Positions 1 to 9,626 are shown, numbered from the stretch's first letter. The stretch is 64,000 nt of DNA from Octadecabacter antarcticus 307 (GCF_000155675.2 NC_020911.1:1478501-1542500); one strand, 5' to 3'. Notes: generated from the sequence alone by a model not told the origin. Program-made: numbers and translations.

Positions 1-966
1 TCAATGATTTATCGGTTTATATGCGATGCGCCGCATCAATTTGGGGCGATGGATGCCGCGCCAATCCCGCAAAGCCATTCTGACATCCGCGCACCCGGGG
101 CAAACGACGCGTTGGTGATGATGTATAGCCAAGCGCGGATGCTGCGCGACACGATGCTGCCGCACGTCGGCGGTTGGTCGATTTCCGAGGCGATCCTGAG
201 CACGGGGCAAGCGACGGCGGACAATCTGCCAGCCGGCCTCGCTGAGCTGCAATATATGATGCGGGTGCCGACGGTTGCGATGGCCGAGCAGGTGTGCGCG
301 CGACTGGACGCGTTGGCTAACAATATTGCGGGCCTGACGGGGTGTCGTGTTGAACGCCATTGGGTTTGCAAGTCGCGACCTGGATTGGCCAACCATGCAA
401 TCGCAAGCATGGTTTGGGAGCAAATTCAACAAGTTGGCGCGCCTGTGTGGAGCAGCGAAGCCAAAGACCTGATGCGACAGGTTCAGCAAAATTGCGGAAT
501 GGAGGCTGACGAAGATCCAATCCTACCCGCGTGCGAAACGCTGATTTCCCCACAAGACGCAGAGGCGATCCTGCGGGAGAGCCTGCCACCGAACCAGCTA
601 AATTCAACTTCTGATGATTACACGGATATGACGTGGCATACGCCAACTGCGCGCTTTTATATCGCGCGACCTGCGCTGAAGGGTGGACCATATCCACCAT
701 GGGCGATGAACGCGCTTGGGGGCATGGCGCAGACCATTGATCCCATGGTTCAGGTGGCCGCAAAGGTGCTGGCGTGTTCGGCGTTGCGACTGCTGGAAGA
801 CAACGATGTGCGCGCAGCCGCACGCGAAGAATTCTTGCGCCGCAAAGCAGAACACGACATCCCACCGCTTTGCGATTATCCCGCGCCAATCCAGTTCAAA
901 TGGCCAGAATACGTGAAAACGCCACGTGGCGCGGATTGGCATATTCCAACATCGGGGGGCTCATGA
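1..966 (+). CDS. abgB: AbgB-like M20 amidohydrolase, C-terminal part
   Basis: The reading frame is open at the left edge, so only the last 321 residues are present and the N-terminal catalytic start lies outside the window. The visible part matches the C-terminal half of aminobenzoyl-glutamate utilisation protein B: a GANDALVMMYSQ block near residue 35 of the fragment, the conserved block STSDDYTDMTWHTPTA near residue 202, and the closing Pro-rich segment around PPLCDYPAP. AbgB pairs with AbgA to cleave p-aminobenzoyl-glutamate, a folate breakdown product; related M20 proteins act on other N-acyl amino acids, so the substrate here is inferred. The stop overlaps the start of the next gene by ATGA, indicating translational coupling. 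Confidence 0.85.
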   Translation, partial: SMIYRFICDAPHQFGAMDAAPIPQSHSDIRAPGANDALVMMYSQARMLRDTMLPHVGGWSISEAILSTGQATADNLPAGLAELQYMMRVPTVAMAEQVCARLDALANNIAGLTGCRVERHWVCKSRPGLANHAIASMVWEQIQQVGAPVWSSEAKDLMRQVQQNCGMEADEDPILPACETLISPQDAEAILRESLPPNQLNSTSDDYTDMTWHTPTARFYIARPALKGGPYPPWAMNALGGMAQTIDPMVQVAAKVLACSALRLLEDNDVRAAAREEFLRRKAEHDIPPLCDYPAPIQFKWPEYVKTPRGADWHIPTSGGS

Positions 967-1409
967 TACTGATTTTTGCCCTAATTACTGTCACAAACCC
1001 CGCTTGGGCCGAGTGCGCAGGTAGTGAGCGTACGTTCATGTCGTGCAGCTTTGCCAACGGGAAGGCCGTAGAGGATTGCACGACGGACGATGTGGTCCGC
1101 TATCGTTTTGGGCGACCCGAGCAGACGCCAGAACTGGCGCTGTCGTTGCGGTTCGGACAAAGGGCGAAGGCCGTGCCGTGGCCCGGTATCGGGCGCACCA
1201 TCTGGGAGGCGGTACGGCTGACAAATAATGACGTGATTTATGAGATTTACGGCGGGTTTGATAAGTTTGAAGCTCTCAAAGACGACCCCATGATCAATTT
1301 TGAAGACGACATTCATCCGCAGTTTGGCGGCATCTACATTGAAGACCGTCAGGGCAATGTATTAGCCCATCTTCAATGTATCCCGAGAACAGTCGATTAT
1401 ACAAATTAG
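963..1409 (+). CDS. Small secreted protein of unknown function
   Basis: This 148-residue protein starts at an ATG that overlaps the stop of the abgB-like gene (ATGA). It begins with a short signal peptide (MILIFALITVTNPAWA, then cleavage before EC) and carries Cys residues at the mature N-terminus, near CSF, near DCT and near the C-terminus (LQC), which could form disulfides in the periplasm. I do not recognise a named domain. The overlap suggests one transcript with abgB. A longer in-frame extension upstream inside abgB is possible but would remove the signal peptide from the N-terminus, so I prefer this start. Confidence 0.7.
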   Translation: MILIFALITVTNPAWAECAGSERTFMSCSFANGKAVEDCTTDDVVRYRFGRPEQTPELALSLRFGQRAKAVPWPGIGRTIWEAVRLTNNDVIYEIYGGFDKFEALKDDPMINFEDDIHPQFGGIYIEDRQGNVLAHLQCIPRTVDYTN

Positions 1410-1542
1410 CGGCAAACTGTGGCTCATCCGACTCACGATCTAGTGGTGCGATTTGCCCACTACCCAAAACCTATCCCGACGCCTATAGTGGCTGTGGATA
1501 AATGGGGCATAAGACCCCACAGGAAGATGACGAGGACAGGAT

Positions 1543-2010
1543 ATGCGGTGCCCCTTTTGCGGAAATATCGACACACAAGTTAAAGATTCTCGCCCCGCGG
1601 AAGACCACGTTGCCATCCGGCGTCGGCGGTTTTGCCCTGCTTGTGGCGGTCGTTTTACGACCTATGAGCGGGTCCAATTGCGCGATTTGGTCGTCATTAA
1701 ATCTAATGGCAGACGCGAAGATTTCGACCGACCCAAGCTCGAACGCTCGGTTCGGATATCGATGCAAAAGCGGCCGATTGAACCGGAACGCGTCGATCAG
1801 ATGATATCTGGTATCGTGCGGCGTCTCGAAAGTATGGGCGAAACCGACATCGGATCAAAACAAATCGGTGAGATTGTCATGGAGGCTTTGGCCCGCATCG
1901 ACACTGTGGCCTACGTTCGGTTTGCCAGTGTTTACAAGAACTTCCAAGCTGCTGATGATTTCGACAAGTTTGTGAGCGAGTTGCGGCCACAAAATCCACC
2001 GGAAGATTGA
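1543..2010 (+). CDS. nrdR: Transcriptional repressor NrdR
   Basis: This 155-residue protein has the full NrdR architecture: an N-terminal zinc ribbon (CPFC at residues 3-6, CPAC at about 31-34) with the following RFTTYERV block, then an ATP-cone domain from about residue 46 to 139 ([20 protein letters not shown] and the [13 protein letters not shown] end motif). NrdR senses dATP/ATP and represses ribonucleotide reductase genes. Its stop overlaps the TTG start of ribD; nrdR-ribD is a conserved bacterial gene order. About 130 bases separate it from the previous gene, so it probably has its own promoter there, but I could not assign boxes with confidence. Confidence 0.96.
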   Translation: MRCPFCGNIDTQVKDSRPAEDHVAIRRRRFCPACGGRFTTYERVQLRDLVVIKSNGRREDFDRPKLERSVRISMQKRPIEPERVDQMISGIVRRLESMGETDIGSKQIGEIVMEALARIDTVAYVRFASVYKNFQAADDFDKFVSELRPQNPPED

Positions 2011-3146
2011 GCACAGATTTAGATAACCGTTTTATGGGCATGGCCCTGTCGCTTGGGCGGCGGGGCCTTGGTCGTGTTTGGCCCAATCCAAACGTCGGTT
2101 GTGTGATTGTGCGGCCAAACGAAAATGGCGGCCGTGTTATTGGGCGCGGCTGGACGGCGGACGGTGGGCGGCCCCATGCAGAAACCCGCGCGCTTGACGG
2201 GATCGATGCGGACGGTGCCACGTCCTATGTGACGCTTGAACCTTGCGCCCACCATGGAAAAACACCGCCCTGTGTGGATGCGTTGATTGGCGCAAACGTG
2301 GGCCGTGTTGTGATTGCTACAGGCGACCCTGACCCGCGTGTGGCGGGCAAGGGCGTCGCGATGCTGCGCGCGGCGGGGATCGACGTTATAACGGGTGTGC
2401 GTGAGCACGAGGCCCGCGAAGATATGGCTGGTTTTCTGTTGCGTGTCACCGAAAACCGCCCCTTTGTGACGCTGAAATTGGCCAGTTCATTTGACGGGCG
2501 CATTGCAACAGCGACTGGGCAAAGCAAATGGATCACAGGGCCGGATGCGCGCCGAAAGGTCCATGCGATGCGCGCAGGTCATGACGCTGTTTTGGTCGGC
2601 GCGGGAACCGTGCGTGCGGATGATCCGACCCTGACGGTGCGCAACACGGGTGCTGTGCGCCAGCCCGTGCGCGTCGTGGCGTCACGGCGGCTTGATATCG
2701 GTGCGGCAAACCTTTTAGCGACCCTTGGTGATGCCCCGCTGTGGCTCTGTCATGGGGCAAATGTTGACGCACAGAAATGGGCCGATCTGGGGGCTAAAAC
2801 CTTGGCTTGTGATCTGCAGGGCAGACAGATTGATCCCGTTGATATGATGCATAAATTGGCGGCTTCTGGGCTGACGCGGGTGTTTTGTGAAGGCGGTGGA
2901 AGTCTTGCGGCATCGCTTCTTGGTGCGGGGCTGGTGGATGAAATCGTGGGCTTTACAGCGGGAATCGCGCTGGGGGCTGAAGGCACGCCGTCTATCGGTG
3001 CGTTGGGGCTGGATGTATTGGACGACGCGCCACGATTTGACCTTATTGAAACAACACAGGTCGGTGCGGATATCATGCACCGCTGGCATCGCGCCTCGCT
3101 TCATCTTGGCCAGAAAACTCACCCCGTAGGGCCGATCAGCCGCTAG
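2007..3146 (+). CDS. ribD: Bifunctional riboflavin deaminase/reductase RibD
   Basis: RibD performs the second and third steps of riboflavin synthesis in the cytoplasm, deaminating and then reducing the pyrimidine intermediate. The deaminase zinc site is intact: HAE at residues 57-59, PC at 79-80 and the second Cys of GKTPPC at 89. The reductase domain begins near [17 protein letters not shown] (about residue 154) and runs to the end; total length of 379 is normal. The start chosen is TTG, overlapping the nrdR stop (TTGA); an ATG nine codons later (MGMALSL) is the alternative. Its stop overlaps the stop of the convergent kpsC gene in the four bases CTAG. The next rib gene, ribE, is 4.8 kb away beyond the capsule genes. 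Confidence 0.95.
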   Translation: MSTDLDNRFMGMALSLGRRGLGRVWPNPNVGCVIVRPNENGGRVIGRGWTADGGRPHAETRALDGIDADGATSYVTLEPCAHHGKTPPCVDALIGANVGRVVIATGDPDPRVAGKGVAMLRAAGIDVITGVREHEAREDMAGFLLRVTENRPFVTLKLASSFDGRIATATGQSKWITGPDARRKVHAMRAGHDAVLVGAGTVRADDPTLTVRNTGAVRQPVRVVASRRLDIGAANLLATLGDAPLWLCHGANVDAQKWADLGAKTLACDLQGRQIDPVDMMHKLAASGLTRVFCEGGGSLAASLLGAGLVDEIVGFTAGIALGAEGTPSIGALGLDVLDDAPRFDLIETTQVGADIMHRWHRASLHLGQKTHPVGPISR

Positions 3147-5173
3147 CGCCATAGATGCGCATAGCTGGCGAACACGCCTTGGACTTTCGCCAGTAGGCGA
3201 TTGGCGCGTGACGGGCGGGGGACCGTGCCCTGTAGCAGTCTTTCAATCACGACTTCAACGGGGCAGGGGTGGCCGCTGACGGGGTCGAAATAGCGTGGAT
3301 AATCGATCAGGACCGCGTGGGTCAATTGTGCCAGCGTTGGCAGGGCTGTGCGGCGCGGGATTGGTGTCGCGCGGTCTTCGGTCAGGCCCCAACCCGCATA
3401 GAATGGCGTCCCAAGGCAGGTCACGTCTTTGCCGCGCAGCAGTGCCTCAAACCCGATAGTTGACGTCATTGTCCAAACGGCGTCCACAGCGTCAAGTGCT
3501 GCGATCGGGGAGGTATGAGTGAGCACAACATCCGCAATGTTGGCGGCGTCTGGCACAGCACCAGTTCGCAGCCCTGCTTCGACGTCGGGGTGCGGTTTAT
3601 AAAGGATCACGGCGGCGGGATTGGCGGCGCGGCAGGCCTGTAGCAACGCGCGGTTGGTGGTCACGTCCGTCGTACCAAGCCGGATTGACGCATCGTCTTC
3701 GACCTGCCCGGGGACCAAGATACGGCGGCCTTTTGGCAAGTCGGCTGGAAAGTTTTTGGCGGTGAGATTGTATTTGCTCAGGCCCGCGCTGGTAATCCGC
3801 TCAATCAGCATTTCAGCCCGCAAAGTGGCCGCGTCTGGCAGGGAAGGGGAGCTTTCGATATGGGCTTCCAGACGGCTGGGGCCGGTTGGATCGTAGTAAA
3901 TTCCGCGGTCATCGAGGACCAAAGACAATGGGGCGATCAGATCAGCCCCGAGGCCACGCGAGCGCAGAAATCCGTCTTCGACACGTAACGCACTGTCATG
4001 ATCCGCCGCTTTGCCGGCCCAGACCATACGGCCCCGACCCGTTTTAGCGGCCAGCGCATCGGCCTTGTCGGGGTGGTCTTCAAACATCATTTTGCGGTGC
4101 TGGCCAAAGACCTTCTGCAGGGGGCCGCGTTTCCACAATCGCATGCCCGACGCGACCCAACCAAGGTGGTCGTCGCGCCATGCGCGTGTGTGGGCATCAA
4201 GGGTTTGGATAGCGGTTTCGAGGCTGCAAAGTTCGTCGCGGTAGGGGTCGTACCACTTTGGATACAGGATCATCGCGCCTGCAAAAAGCTGAGCGCGGGT
4301 CAGGTTTCGTTGGCGGCGATCCAATGGCATGCGGTCATCCGTCAGGCCCCAGCCGACGTAAAATGGCTGTCCAAAGACCACGGGTTTATGGCCAGCCATG
4401 ATTGCTTCGAAACCGTATTGCGACGACACGGTATAGACCGCAATGGCCCCGTCGAGCAGATGATGCGGCGAGATCGGATCGCTGAAGAATGTGACGTTTT
4501 GGGACAAGTCGGCGTCACGGTAATGCCCGTCGCGGTGGCCCTGCGCGGTTTCAGGGTGGGTTTTGATCAGGATGCGCGCGCTTGGGTGTTCTTCGCGTGC
4601 GACAAACAGCATTTCAAGAAAGGCGTTGCGATCAGCGCGCGACGCGGTGACGGCCGCATCGCCCGAGGTCTGGTCGATCACCAGTACATAACCCGCATCG
4701 GGGGCAGGGGTGGCAGGATCGAAGGCGTTGTATTTGCTGAGATGCGCACGTTTGATTGCTTCGGCACAGTCGCGCGCGCGGTTCAGCAGGGCGGTGTCAT
4801 CAAGCGGGTCCTCACGCAGGATCATTTCCAGATCGGACGGTTTTGACGGGTCAAAATGCACGCCGCGTGTATCCAGATGCAGACCGAGGGGTGGTTCACC
4901 GCCCCGACCTGGCAAGACGGACCGCAAGAATGCATCCTCAACACGCAACACAGGTGCCGAGGTGCGATTTGCGACCGCTTCGCCGCGCCACGACGTCGGC
5001 GACTGGCCCCAAACGCCGATCAGGTCATCCGTAGACGGTTTGCCCAAGGACACGTCATAGCCCGACAGCGTTAGGATGCGCCGCATACGTTTCTGGGTTA
5101 GGAAGCCGCCGTTATAAACATAAAGCCGCCGCGAGGTTTTCCCTGCGGCGGCTTTATTATTGTCCAAAGTCAT
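3143..5173 (-). CDS. kpsC: Capsule polysaccharide Kdo-linker transferase, KpsC-like
   Basis: KpsC, with KpsS, builds the beta-Kdo linker between phosphatidylglycerol and group 2 type capsules at the cytoplasmic face of the inner membrane. The 676-residue protein shows the expected internal duplication. The first half has RVEDAFLRS, LHLDTRGVHFDPSKPSDLE and QYGFEAIMAG; the second half has RVEDGFLRS, LVLDDRGIYYDPTGPSRLE and TIGFEALLRG. Each copy ends in a FYxGWGLTxDR motif. These correspond to two glycosyltransferase domains. The start codon overlaps the stop of the upstream export lipoprotein gene (TAATG on the minus strand), so the two are translationally coupled. Its 3' end overlaps ribD convergently. 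Confidence 0.92.
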   Translation of the reverse strand: MTLDNNKAAAGKTSRRLYVYNGGFLTQKRMRRILTLSGYDVSLGKPSTDDLIGVWGQSPTSWRGEAVANRTSAPVLRVEDAFLRSVLPGRGGEPPLGLHLDTRGVHFDPSKPSDLEMILREDPLDDTALLNRARDCAEAIKRAHLSKYNAFDPATPAPDAGYVLVIDQTSGDAAVTASRADRNAFLEMLFVAREEHPSARILIKTHPETAQGHRDGHYRDADLSQNVTFFSDPISPHHLLDGAIAVYTVSSQYGFEAIMAGHKPVVFGQPFYVGWGLTDDRMPLDRRQRNLTRAQLFAGAMILYPKWYDPYRDELCSLETAIQTLDAHTRAWRDDHLGWVASGMRLWKRGPLQKVFGQHRKMMFEDHPDKADALAAKTGRGRMVWAGKAADHDSALRVEDGFLRSRGLGADLIAPLSLVLDDRGIYYDPTGPSRLEAHIESSPSLPDAATLRAEMLIERITSAGLSKYNLTAKNFPADLPKGRRILVPGQVEDDASIRLGTTDVTTNRALLQACRAANPAAVILYKPHPDVEAGLRTGAVPDAANIADVVLTHTSPIAALDAVDAVWTMTSTIGFEALLRGKDVTCLGTPFYAGWGLTEDRATPIPRRTALPTLAQLTHAVLIDYPRYFDPVSGHPCPVEVVIERLLQGTVPRPSRANRLLAKVQGVFASYAHLWR

Positions 5174-6315
5174 TACCCGCCGAGTGTGGCAGCCGAACTG
5201 AACGACCCAAGCGTGCCAAACACAGCCGAGATGGTTTTGTTAAACTGGCTGAACGGTGCTTCGGTGACATAGACTGTGTCGCCGTCACGGATTGCGAAAT
5301 CACGCGCCATAAACATGCCGTTGGGTTCTGTTAAATCAAGCACATAGATCACGCGCTGGGTGCCGATCAGGTCATTGCGAGCCACCAATTGGCTCGCGAT
5401 TTCGACAGGTTCGTTGCGAAATATAAAGACACCCGTTGGATCAGCGAGGTTGGTGTTCAAGCCGCCAACTTGCGCGATGGCTTCAATCGCTGAAATGGTT
5501 TGGGATTCGAATACAACGCGGTTTTGCGTGCCTGTCGCGCCGAGGGCGGTGAAGCTGCGGGTGTCTTGTTCCACAAAGATCCGGTCTCCTGCCCGCAAGG
5601 CGATGTCGTGGCCGGGGTGGGAGTAGAGATCTTCAAACCAGATTTCACCAGAATGGTCGCCACGTACAACCGTCACCTGTGCAATTTCTGGCTGAACGGA
5701 CACACCACCTGCACGCGCAAGCATTGCCGACAGCGTGCGGGTTGGGCGTTCAATCGGATAGACACCTTGGGCGCCAACGGCACCAACAACAGACACAGTA
5801 GATCCGTCACCAGCAAGGCGGCGCACCTGAACTTGTGGGTCCGGCGTTTGTTCTTCGAGCTTTTCAGTAATAACCCTGCGGATTGCTTCGGGTGAGTTGC
5901 CAGCGGCACGGATGCGACCGGCGTAGGGCACGAAAATGAAACCGGAGCCGTCGACTTGCACTTCTTCGAGCACTGTCGCGTTTTGGCCCGCGGGCACGAG
6001 CAACGGATCACGCACATTTTCCCAGATCGTCAGGCCAAGAACATCACCGGCGCGGATCGTGTCGCTGCCAAGGGGGCTGGCATCGCGAAAGCCTGTGGCA
6101 AATCCGAGGGCAGGGGTAACGCTGGCTACCAAATTCACCCTGTCATCAACGACAAGGACAAAGGCGTCGCCGTTTTCCATCACCGATCCCGCAAAAATTT
6201 CACTTTTCGTTGGGCCTGAGCGCGGTAAGCCGCAGGACGCAACAACTGCCAATACGGCAACGAGGGCCACGCCTTTTGCCACGCGCAATTGGGGCCGCAA
6301 TCTTAGGGATTTCAC
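5173..6315 (-). CDS. Capsule export outer-membrane lipoprotein, Wza/KpsD-like
   Basis: This 380-residue protein belongs to the polysaccharide export (OPX) family that forms the outer-membrane or periplasmic channel for capsule. It has a signal peptide ending in a lipobox, VVASC with the lipidated Cys at about residue 28. A polysaccharide export domain follows (GDVLGLTIWENVRDP, then VQVDGSGFIFVPYAGRI), and then two SLBB-type segments (VSVVGAVGAQGVYPI and GATGTQNRVVFESQTI). It is upstream of and coupled to kpsC, and 174 bases downstream of the end of kpsS on the same strand, so it works with them in capsule assembly. No Wzc-type kinase or ABC transporter is present in the window; those partners must be encoded elsewhere. 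Confidence 0.9.
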   Translation of the reverse strand: MKSLRLRPQLRVAKGVALVAVLAVVASCGLPRSGPTKSEIFAGSVMENGDAFVLVVDDRVNLVASVTPALGFATGFRDASPLGSDTIRAGDVLGLTIWENVRDPLLVPAGQNATVLEEVQVDGSGFIFVPYAGRIRAAGNSPEAIRRVITEKLEEQTPDPQVQVRRLAGDGSTVSVVGAVGAQGVYPIERPTRTLSAMLARAGGVSVQPEIAQVTVVRGDHSGEIWFEDLYSHPGHDIALRAGDRIFVEQDTRSFTALGATGTQNRVVFESQTISAIEAIAQVGGLNTNLADPTGVFIFRNEPVEIASQLVARNDLIGTQRVIYVLDLTEPNGMFMARDFAIRDGDTVYVTEAPFSQFNKTISAVFGTLGSFSSAATLGG

Positions 6316-6445
6316 TGCTCCGGTCTCCTCGACCTAATTAAAACTGCCTCAGTCGTCATGTGGGCGAATTTATATTCACCTCACCTTTTGTTTGTAAGCT
6401 ACCGGAATCTGTAGGCAAAATCTAGTATAAGGTTGGGGGCGAGGT

Positions 6446-6474
6446 GGGGTGTGGCGCACTTGCCATGACACCCC
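6446..6474 (-). terminator. Weak hairpin downstream of kpsS
   Basis: A 7-bp perfect inverted repeat (GGGGTGT at 6446-6452 and ACACCCC at 6468-6474) with a 15-base loop lies just after the kpsS stop. There is no T-run on the minus strand, so it may be a weak or Rho-assisted terminator, or an mRNA-stabilising hairpin between kpsS and the export lipoprotein gene. Confidence 0.3.
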
Positions 6475-6489
6475 TAGGTGTGGTGGTTG

Positions 6490-7776
6490 TTACTTAACTA
6501 CACGCAACTGCTGACGCGGCGGGGCCTGTCCGGTGCGCAAGGCGTCATAGGGATCGTTGGGATCCAGCATCATGTCCACCACTTGGCGCATCAACTGGCG
6601 ACGACCCTGCGCAGAATAAAAACCACCAGGAACCTGGCTGGTTTCAAGCAAGTAGCGGCGGTACTCCTTAAACGCGCGGTTGTCGGGGCGTGCGGGGGTC
6701 GCAAAAAACTGATCGACCGGCAAATCGGACACGAATTCCGGTTTGTCATAGACCGCATCGCCGAACACTTTCAGCGGGATACCACGGTGTAAAACCTGTT
6801 GTGCGGCGGTGGAATTGACCGTCACGGCGGTGCGGGCATGGTCCAAAACCTGCGCCAGTTTGCCGCCACGCACGTAGTGCACACGATTATAGACATCGTT
6901 GTCGCGGGCCAGTTGGTGGATGACTTTACGCAGCGGGCTGCGGCCATTTTCCAGCGGGTGGGCTTTGAACACAAGGTGGTGGTGTTTTGGCGCACCTTTG
7001 GCGAAGCCGCGTATCACGAGGGCAAGGAATTCTTCCATGCGTTCAAACGGTGAATGCATCTGAAATGACGAATCGTGTTCAAGCTGCAGCAGTGCGATGT
7101 GATAGGGATAGCCGCCATGTTTGATACGCAACGTCGCGATAATCCGTCCGAGCGCGATAAACGGCATCAACAACAGGCTGCGGGTGTAAAGCGCGGTTTC
7201 GGCAATTAGCGGCAGTTCGCGATGGCGTTGGAAATTGCGGTATTCGCCGTTTCGAAACATCACGAACCAATGATATAGTGCGCCGTAAAACACGTGGTGG
7301 CGCATGTCGCCCCAGTGGGCCGGTGCCTCTGGTATGTCGAGTTCGGAGTTCGCCAAAGCGGTGCGCATGTCATCGACGCTGGTGTTCATCAGCTTGGAAT
7401 GGCCGTTGGCGCCGCCACGTTCATAAGTGACCCAGAACGGGCGCATGTAGCCTTCTTCGTAAACGTGTACGGTCAGACCCATATCCTTGGCCGCAGCAAC
7501 TGCAACTGCATGAACGGGCCGTGTGTCGCCGTACAACACAATGTCGGTGATGGATTTGGCGGCAACAATTGCTTTGAACGTTTCGACCCAATCGTCAGCT
7601 CCGCCGCGATAGGGGATATAGCCCTTGGCCCCGAACCAAAACGCACGATCGCCCGCGTTGAACCCGACGCGCCACACATCCGCCCCCGCCGCGCGGAGCA
7701 TTTTGCCCAAACGGTGGAAGAACGGCCCATGGGGCCCCTGCAAAAACAGGAAAGATCTGGTTGCGTGCTTTGTCAC
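6490..7776 (-). CDS. kpsS: Capsule polysaccharide modification protein KpsS-like
   Basis: KpsS adds the first Kdo to the lipid acceptor of ABC-transported capsules and functions with KpsC. The 428-residue sequence has the family start FLFLQGPHGPFFHRLGKML, the central HVYEEGYMRPFWVTYE block, the HSPFERMEEFLALVIRGFA segment and a phosphate/nucleotide-binding like KAHPLENG...VHYVRGG...VTVNSTAAQQVL...GIPLKVFGDAVYD region. The gene is on the minus strand together with the export lipoprotein and kpsC. About 150 bases separate its start from the ribE start on the opposite strand, so the two promoters are back to back in 7777-7927. Confidence 0.9.
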   Translation of the reverse strand: MTKHATRSFLFLQGPHGPFFHRLGKMLRAAGADVWRVGFNAGDRAFWFGAKGYIPYRGGADDWVETFKAIVAAKSITDIVLYGDTRPVHAVAVAAAKDMGLTVHVYEEGYMRPFWVTYERGGANGHSKLMNTSVDDMRTALANSELDIPEAPAHWGDMRHHVFYGALYHWFVMFRNGEYRNFQRHRELPLIAETALYTRSLLLMPFIALGRIIATLRIKHGGYPYHIALLQLEHDSSFQMHSPFERMEEFLALVIRGFAKGAPKHHHLVFKAHPLENGRSPLRKVIHQLARDNDVYNRVHYVRGGKLAQVLDHARTAVTVNSTAAQQVLHRGIPLKVFGDAVYDKPEFVSDLPVDQFFATPARPDNRAFKEYRRYLLETSQVPGGFYSAQGRRQLMRQVVDMMLDPNDPYDALRTGQAPPRQQLRVVK

Positions 7777-7927
7777 TCTGGTCCCATCAAATATGTTGTG
7801 CTGGTTTAGAGATAATTAACCACAGAGTTGGGCGGAAATATGGCGCGTTGTTATGCTGTGGTATTTAGTCAGCTTGCCGAACGTCTTTCAAGGGTCTAGT
7901 TCGGTGGAAAGATGAGAGGAATACGCC

Positions 7928-8536
7928 ATGTTTACGGGTATTATCACGGATGTGGGTCGCGTTTTGGCGCTGGAAGACCTTGGCGATTTGCGTGCACGGA
8001 TTGCGACGCGTTACGACATTTCGGGAATTGATATCGGTGCGTCGATTGCATCTGACGGCGTGTGTTTGACGGTTGTCGCCAAAGGCACGTCTTTGGATTG
8101 CGACCCGCAAGGCTGGTATGACGTTGATATCTCTGCGGAAACTGTCAGTAAAACGTCACTGGTGGCCTGGGTGGTTGGCAAACGGGTTAATCTGGAACGC
8201 AGCCTGAAGGTTGGCGATGAATTGGGCGGGCATATCGTGTCTGGCCACGTGGACGGTGTGGCGATGATCGTGGACATGGTGGACGATGGTGCGAGCACCC
8301 GGGTGACGCTGGAAGCGCCCAATGATCTGGGACGGTTCATTGCCCCCAAAGGGTCGGTCGCCCTGAACGGCACGTCAGTGACCGTGAACGAAGTCGATGG
8401 CGCGCGTTTTGGCATCAATTTTATCCCGCACACGAAGTCCGTCACGACATGGGGGGATACAAAAGTCGGCGATCCGGTGAACCTAGAGGTGGACACGATG
8501 GCGCGCTATGTGGCCCGCCTGCGAGACTACGATTAA
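7928..8536 (+). CDS. ribE: Riboflavin synthase alpha subunit
   Basis: Riboflavin synthase dismutates two molecules of 6,7-dimethyl-8-ribityllumazine to riboflavin. The 202-residue protein has the two tandem lumazine-binding (beta-barrel) repeats: the first begins MFTGIITDVG, with CLTVV near residue 41, and the second starts at about GGHIVSGHVDGVAMI, with the SVALNGTSVTVNEVDG block. Length is standard. The RBS-like GAGAGGAA lies upstream of the ATG. It is the first gene of a plus-strand series running through two small genes to ribB, ribH and nusB, and its stop overlaps the next start (TAATG). Confidence 0.96.
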   Translation: MFTGIITDVGRVLALEDLGDLRARIATRYDISGIDIGASIASDGVCLTVVAKGTSLDCDPQGWYDVDISAETVSKTSLVAWVVGKRVNLERSLKVGDELGGHIVSGHVDGVAMIVDMVDDGASTRVTLEAPNDLGRFIAPKGSVALNGTSVTVNEVDGARFGINFIPHTKSVTTWGDTKVGDPVNLEVDTMARYVARLRDYD

Positions 8537-9117
8537 TGGTGGGCATTGTCGCTAACATCGGGCCTAACATCGGGCATAACTCGGGTCGTGTCGGCGAGCC
8601 GGGTAAAAGCTGGCGCACCCATGTTTGGGCCAAGGCGCGCAGTGATCTTATGCCGAAACTTCCGATTGAAGTTATTCGTCGCCGGGTCGCCCGCGCTAAA
8701 GAACTTGGGCTGCCGTACAAAACCTACGCCGGGTTTCGCGCGGCGTCGGGCGATGATCTGGTCGGGTTCATGTTCTCAAGCAACGCGCTGGATTTGTTGC
8801 GCGCTACAGACCGTGTTCCTACGGCGAAGGTTGCGAAACTGGACGCCCTGAACGATGTTCGTACTGTCGGTCTGGCCCATGTGCCGATTGCGCTGGAACA
8901 CCTCACTCCGCCACTACAACTGGCCTATGCCGCCCCAAAATCGCTGGCCCCTTGGGTGCAAACCCGCGATGTGATGCGCGCGCTGTTCGCGCAAACTGGC
9001 GGCCCCGCCAGCCGTTTCGTGTTGGTGTGTAACACCGATCTGGAACGCGAATGGGCGCAAGCGGGCCGCATGGCTGGCACGTTGTCTGCACCAGATTATT
9101 TTGAGGCAATTACATGA
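8536..9117 (+). CDS. Conserved Rhodobacterales protein of unknown function
   Basis: This 193-residue protein starts at the ATG that overlaps the ribE stop. Its N-terminus is a short Gly/Asn-rich run with a duplicated NIG unit (ANIGPNIGHNSG). A basic segment follows (RTHVWAKARSDLMPKLPIEV), and then a conserved core IRRRVARAKELGLPYKTYAG...GDDLVGFMFSSNAL. I recall the core from other roseobacters but know no assigned function. The basic helix and the Tyr-Lys-Thr-Tyr segment would be compatible with nucleic-acid binding, which is only a guess. It is coupled at both ends (TAATG with ribE, ATGA with the next gene), so it is part of the rib transcription unit. Confidence 0.75.
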   Translation: MVGIVANIGPNIGHNSGRVGEPGKSWRTHVWAKARSDLMPKLPIEVIRRRVARAKELGLPYKTYAGFRAASGDDLVGFMFSSNALDLLRATDRVPTAKVAKLDALNDVRTVGLAHVPIALEHLTPPLQLAYAAPKSLAPWVQTRDVMRALFAQTGGPASRFVLVCNTDLEREWAQAGRMAGTLSAPDYFEAIT

Positions 9118-9374
9118 CCGAAGATACCAAACCAGAGATTGTCGCCACCTTAGAGGATGACACAGGCCAGCGCTCAGTCGATATTTTGCGCCACGCGGCG
9201 GCGGCGGAGAAAGGCGAGAATCGCGGCGGTCATTTCACCTATGTCGAATACCACCGTACCAGCGATGAAGCCGACGAATGGCGCGAAGTCGTTGAGGAAG
9301 GCGCGAAAACCTACACAAGCCAGTTTGCAGCCTATACCGCCGCCACACGCAATGTCGATTGGCTGATGGACTGA
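9114..9374 (+). CDS. Small acidic conserved protein, unknown function
   Basis: The 86-residue protein starts with an ATGA overlap with the preceding gene. It is acidic and soluble, with no signal peptide or membrane segment. Distinctive blocks are EKGENRGGHFTYVEYH and the C-terminal YTAATRNVDWLMD. No domain is recognised. It ends the first coupled block of the rib locus; immediately after its stop comes one member of a dispersed intergenic repeat and then IS3 debris. Confidence 0.6.
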   Translation: MTEDTKPEIVATLEDDTGQRSVDILRHAAAAEKGENRGGHFTYVEYHRTSDEADEWREVVEEGAKTYTSQFAAYTAATRNVDWLMD

Positions 9375-9377
9375 ATC

Positions 9378-9400
9378 GGCTTCTTTGGTTCTGAAATACC
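9378..9400 (-). repeat. Dispersed intergenic repeat, copy 1
   Basis: On the minus strand it reads GGTATTTCAGAACCAAAGAA followed by GCC, nearly the same as the copy after xseA. It begins four bases after a stop codon. See the repeat-family finding for the other members. Confidence 0.5.
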
Positions 9401-9458
9401 AAGCCTTGTTGATGCAAACGCACCGAGCCCGTCTCGCAAATTCGGTATTCGGTTAGTA

Positions 9459-9626
9459 ATGTGGAAAACAGAGACGGATATGAACACGGGAATGCGGTTT
9501 ACGGATGAGTTCAAACAGGACGCTGTGGCGCGAGTTGTCGAGCGCGGATACGCGGTCAGTGAAGTGGCCGAGTGGCTGGGAATCCATTGCCCAGCAGTGT
9601 ATTGTGTCACGCCAAAGGCGTGCTGA
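9459..9626 (+). pseudogene. IS3-family transposase OrfA remnant
   Basis: The frame starting at the ATG at 9459 (or the in-frame ATG at 9480) encodes MRFTDEFKQDAVARVVERGY and then AVSEVAEWLGIH. This is the N-terminal helix-turn-helix of IS3-family OrfA, which normally continues to about 90-100 residues with a leucine zipper. Here it stops after about 50 residues at 9624-9626, and no OrfB follows. It is therefore a truncated scar of an insertion between the small rib-locus gene and ribB. Confidence 0.75.

Noticed and set aside
3998..4846. 282-codon plus-strand frame inside kpsC
   Set aside because: It is antisense to conserved KpsC sequence and shows no recognisable domain.
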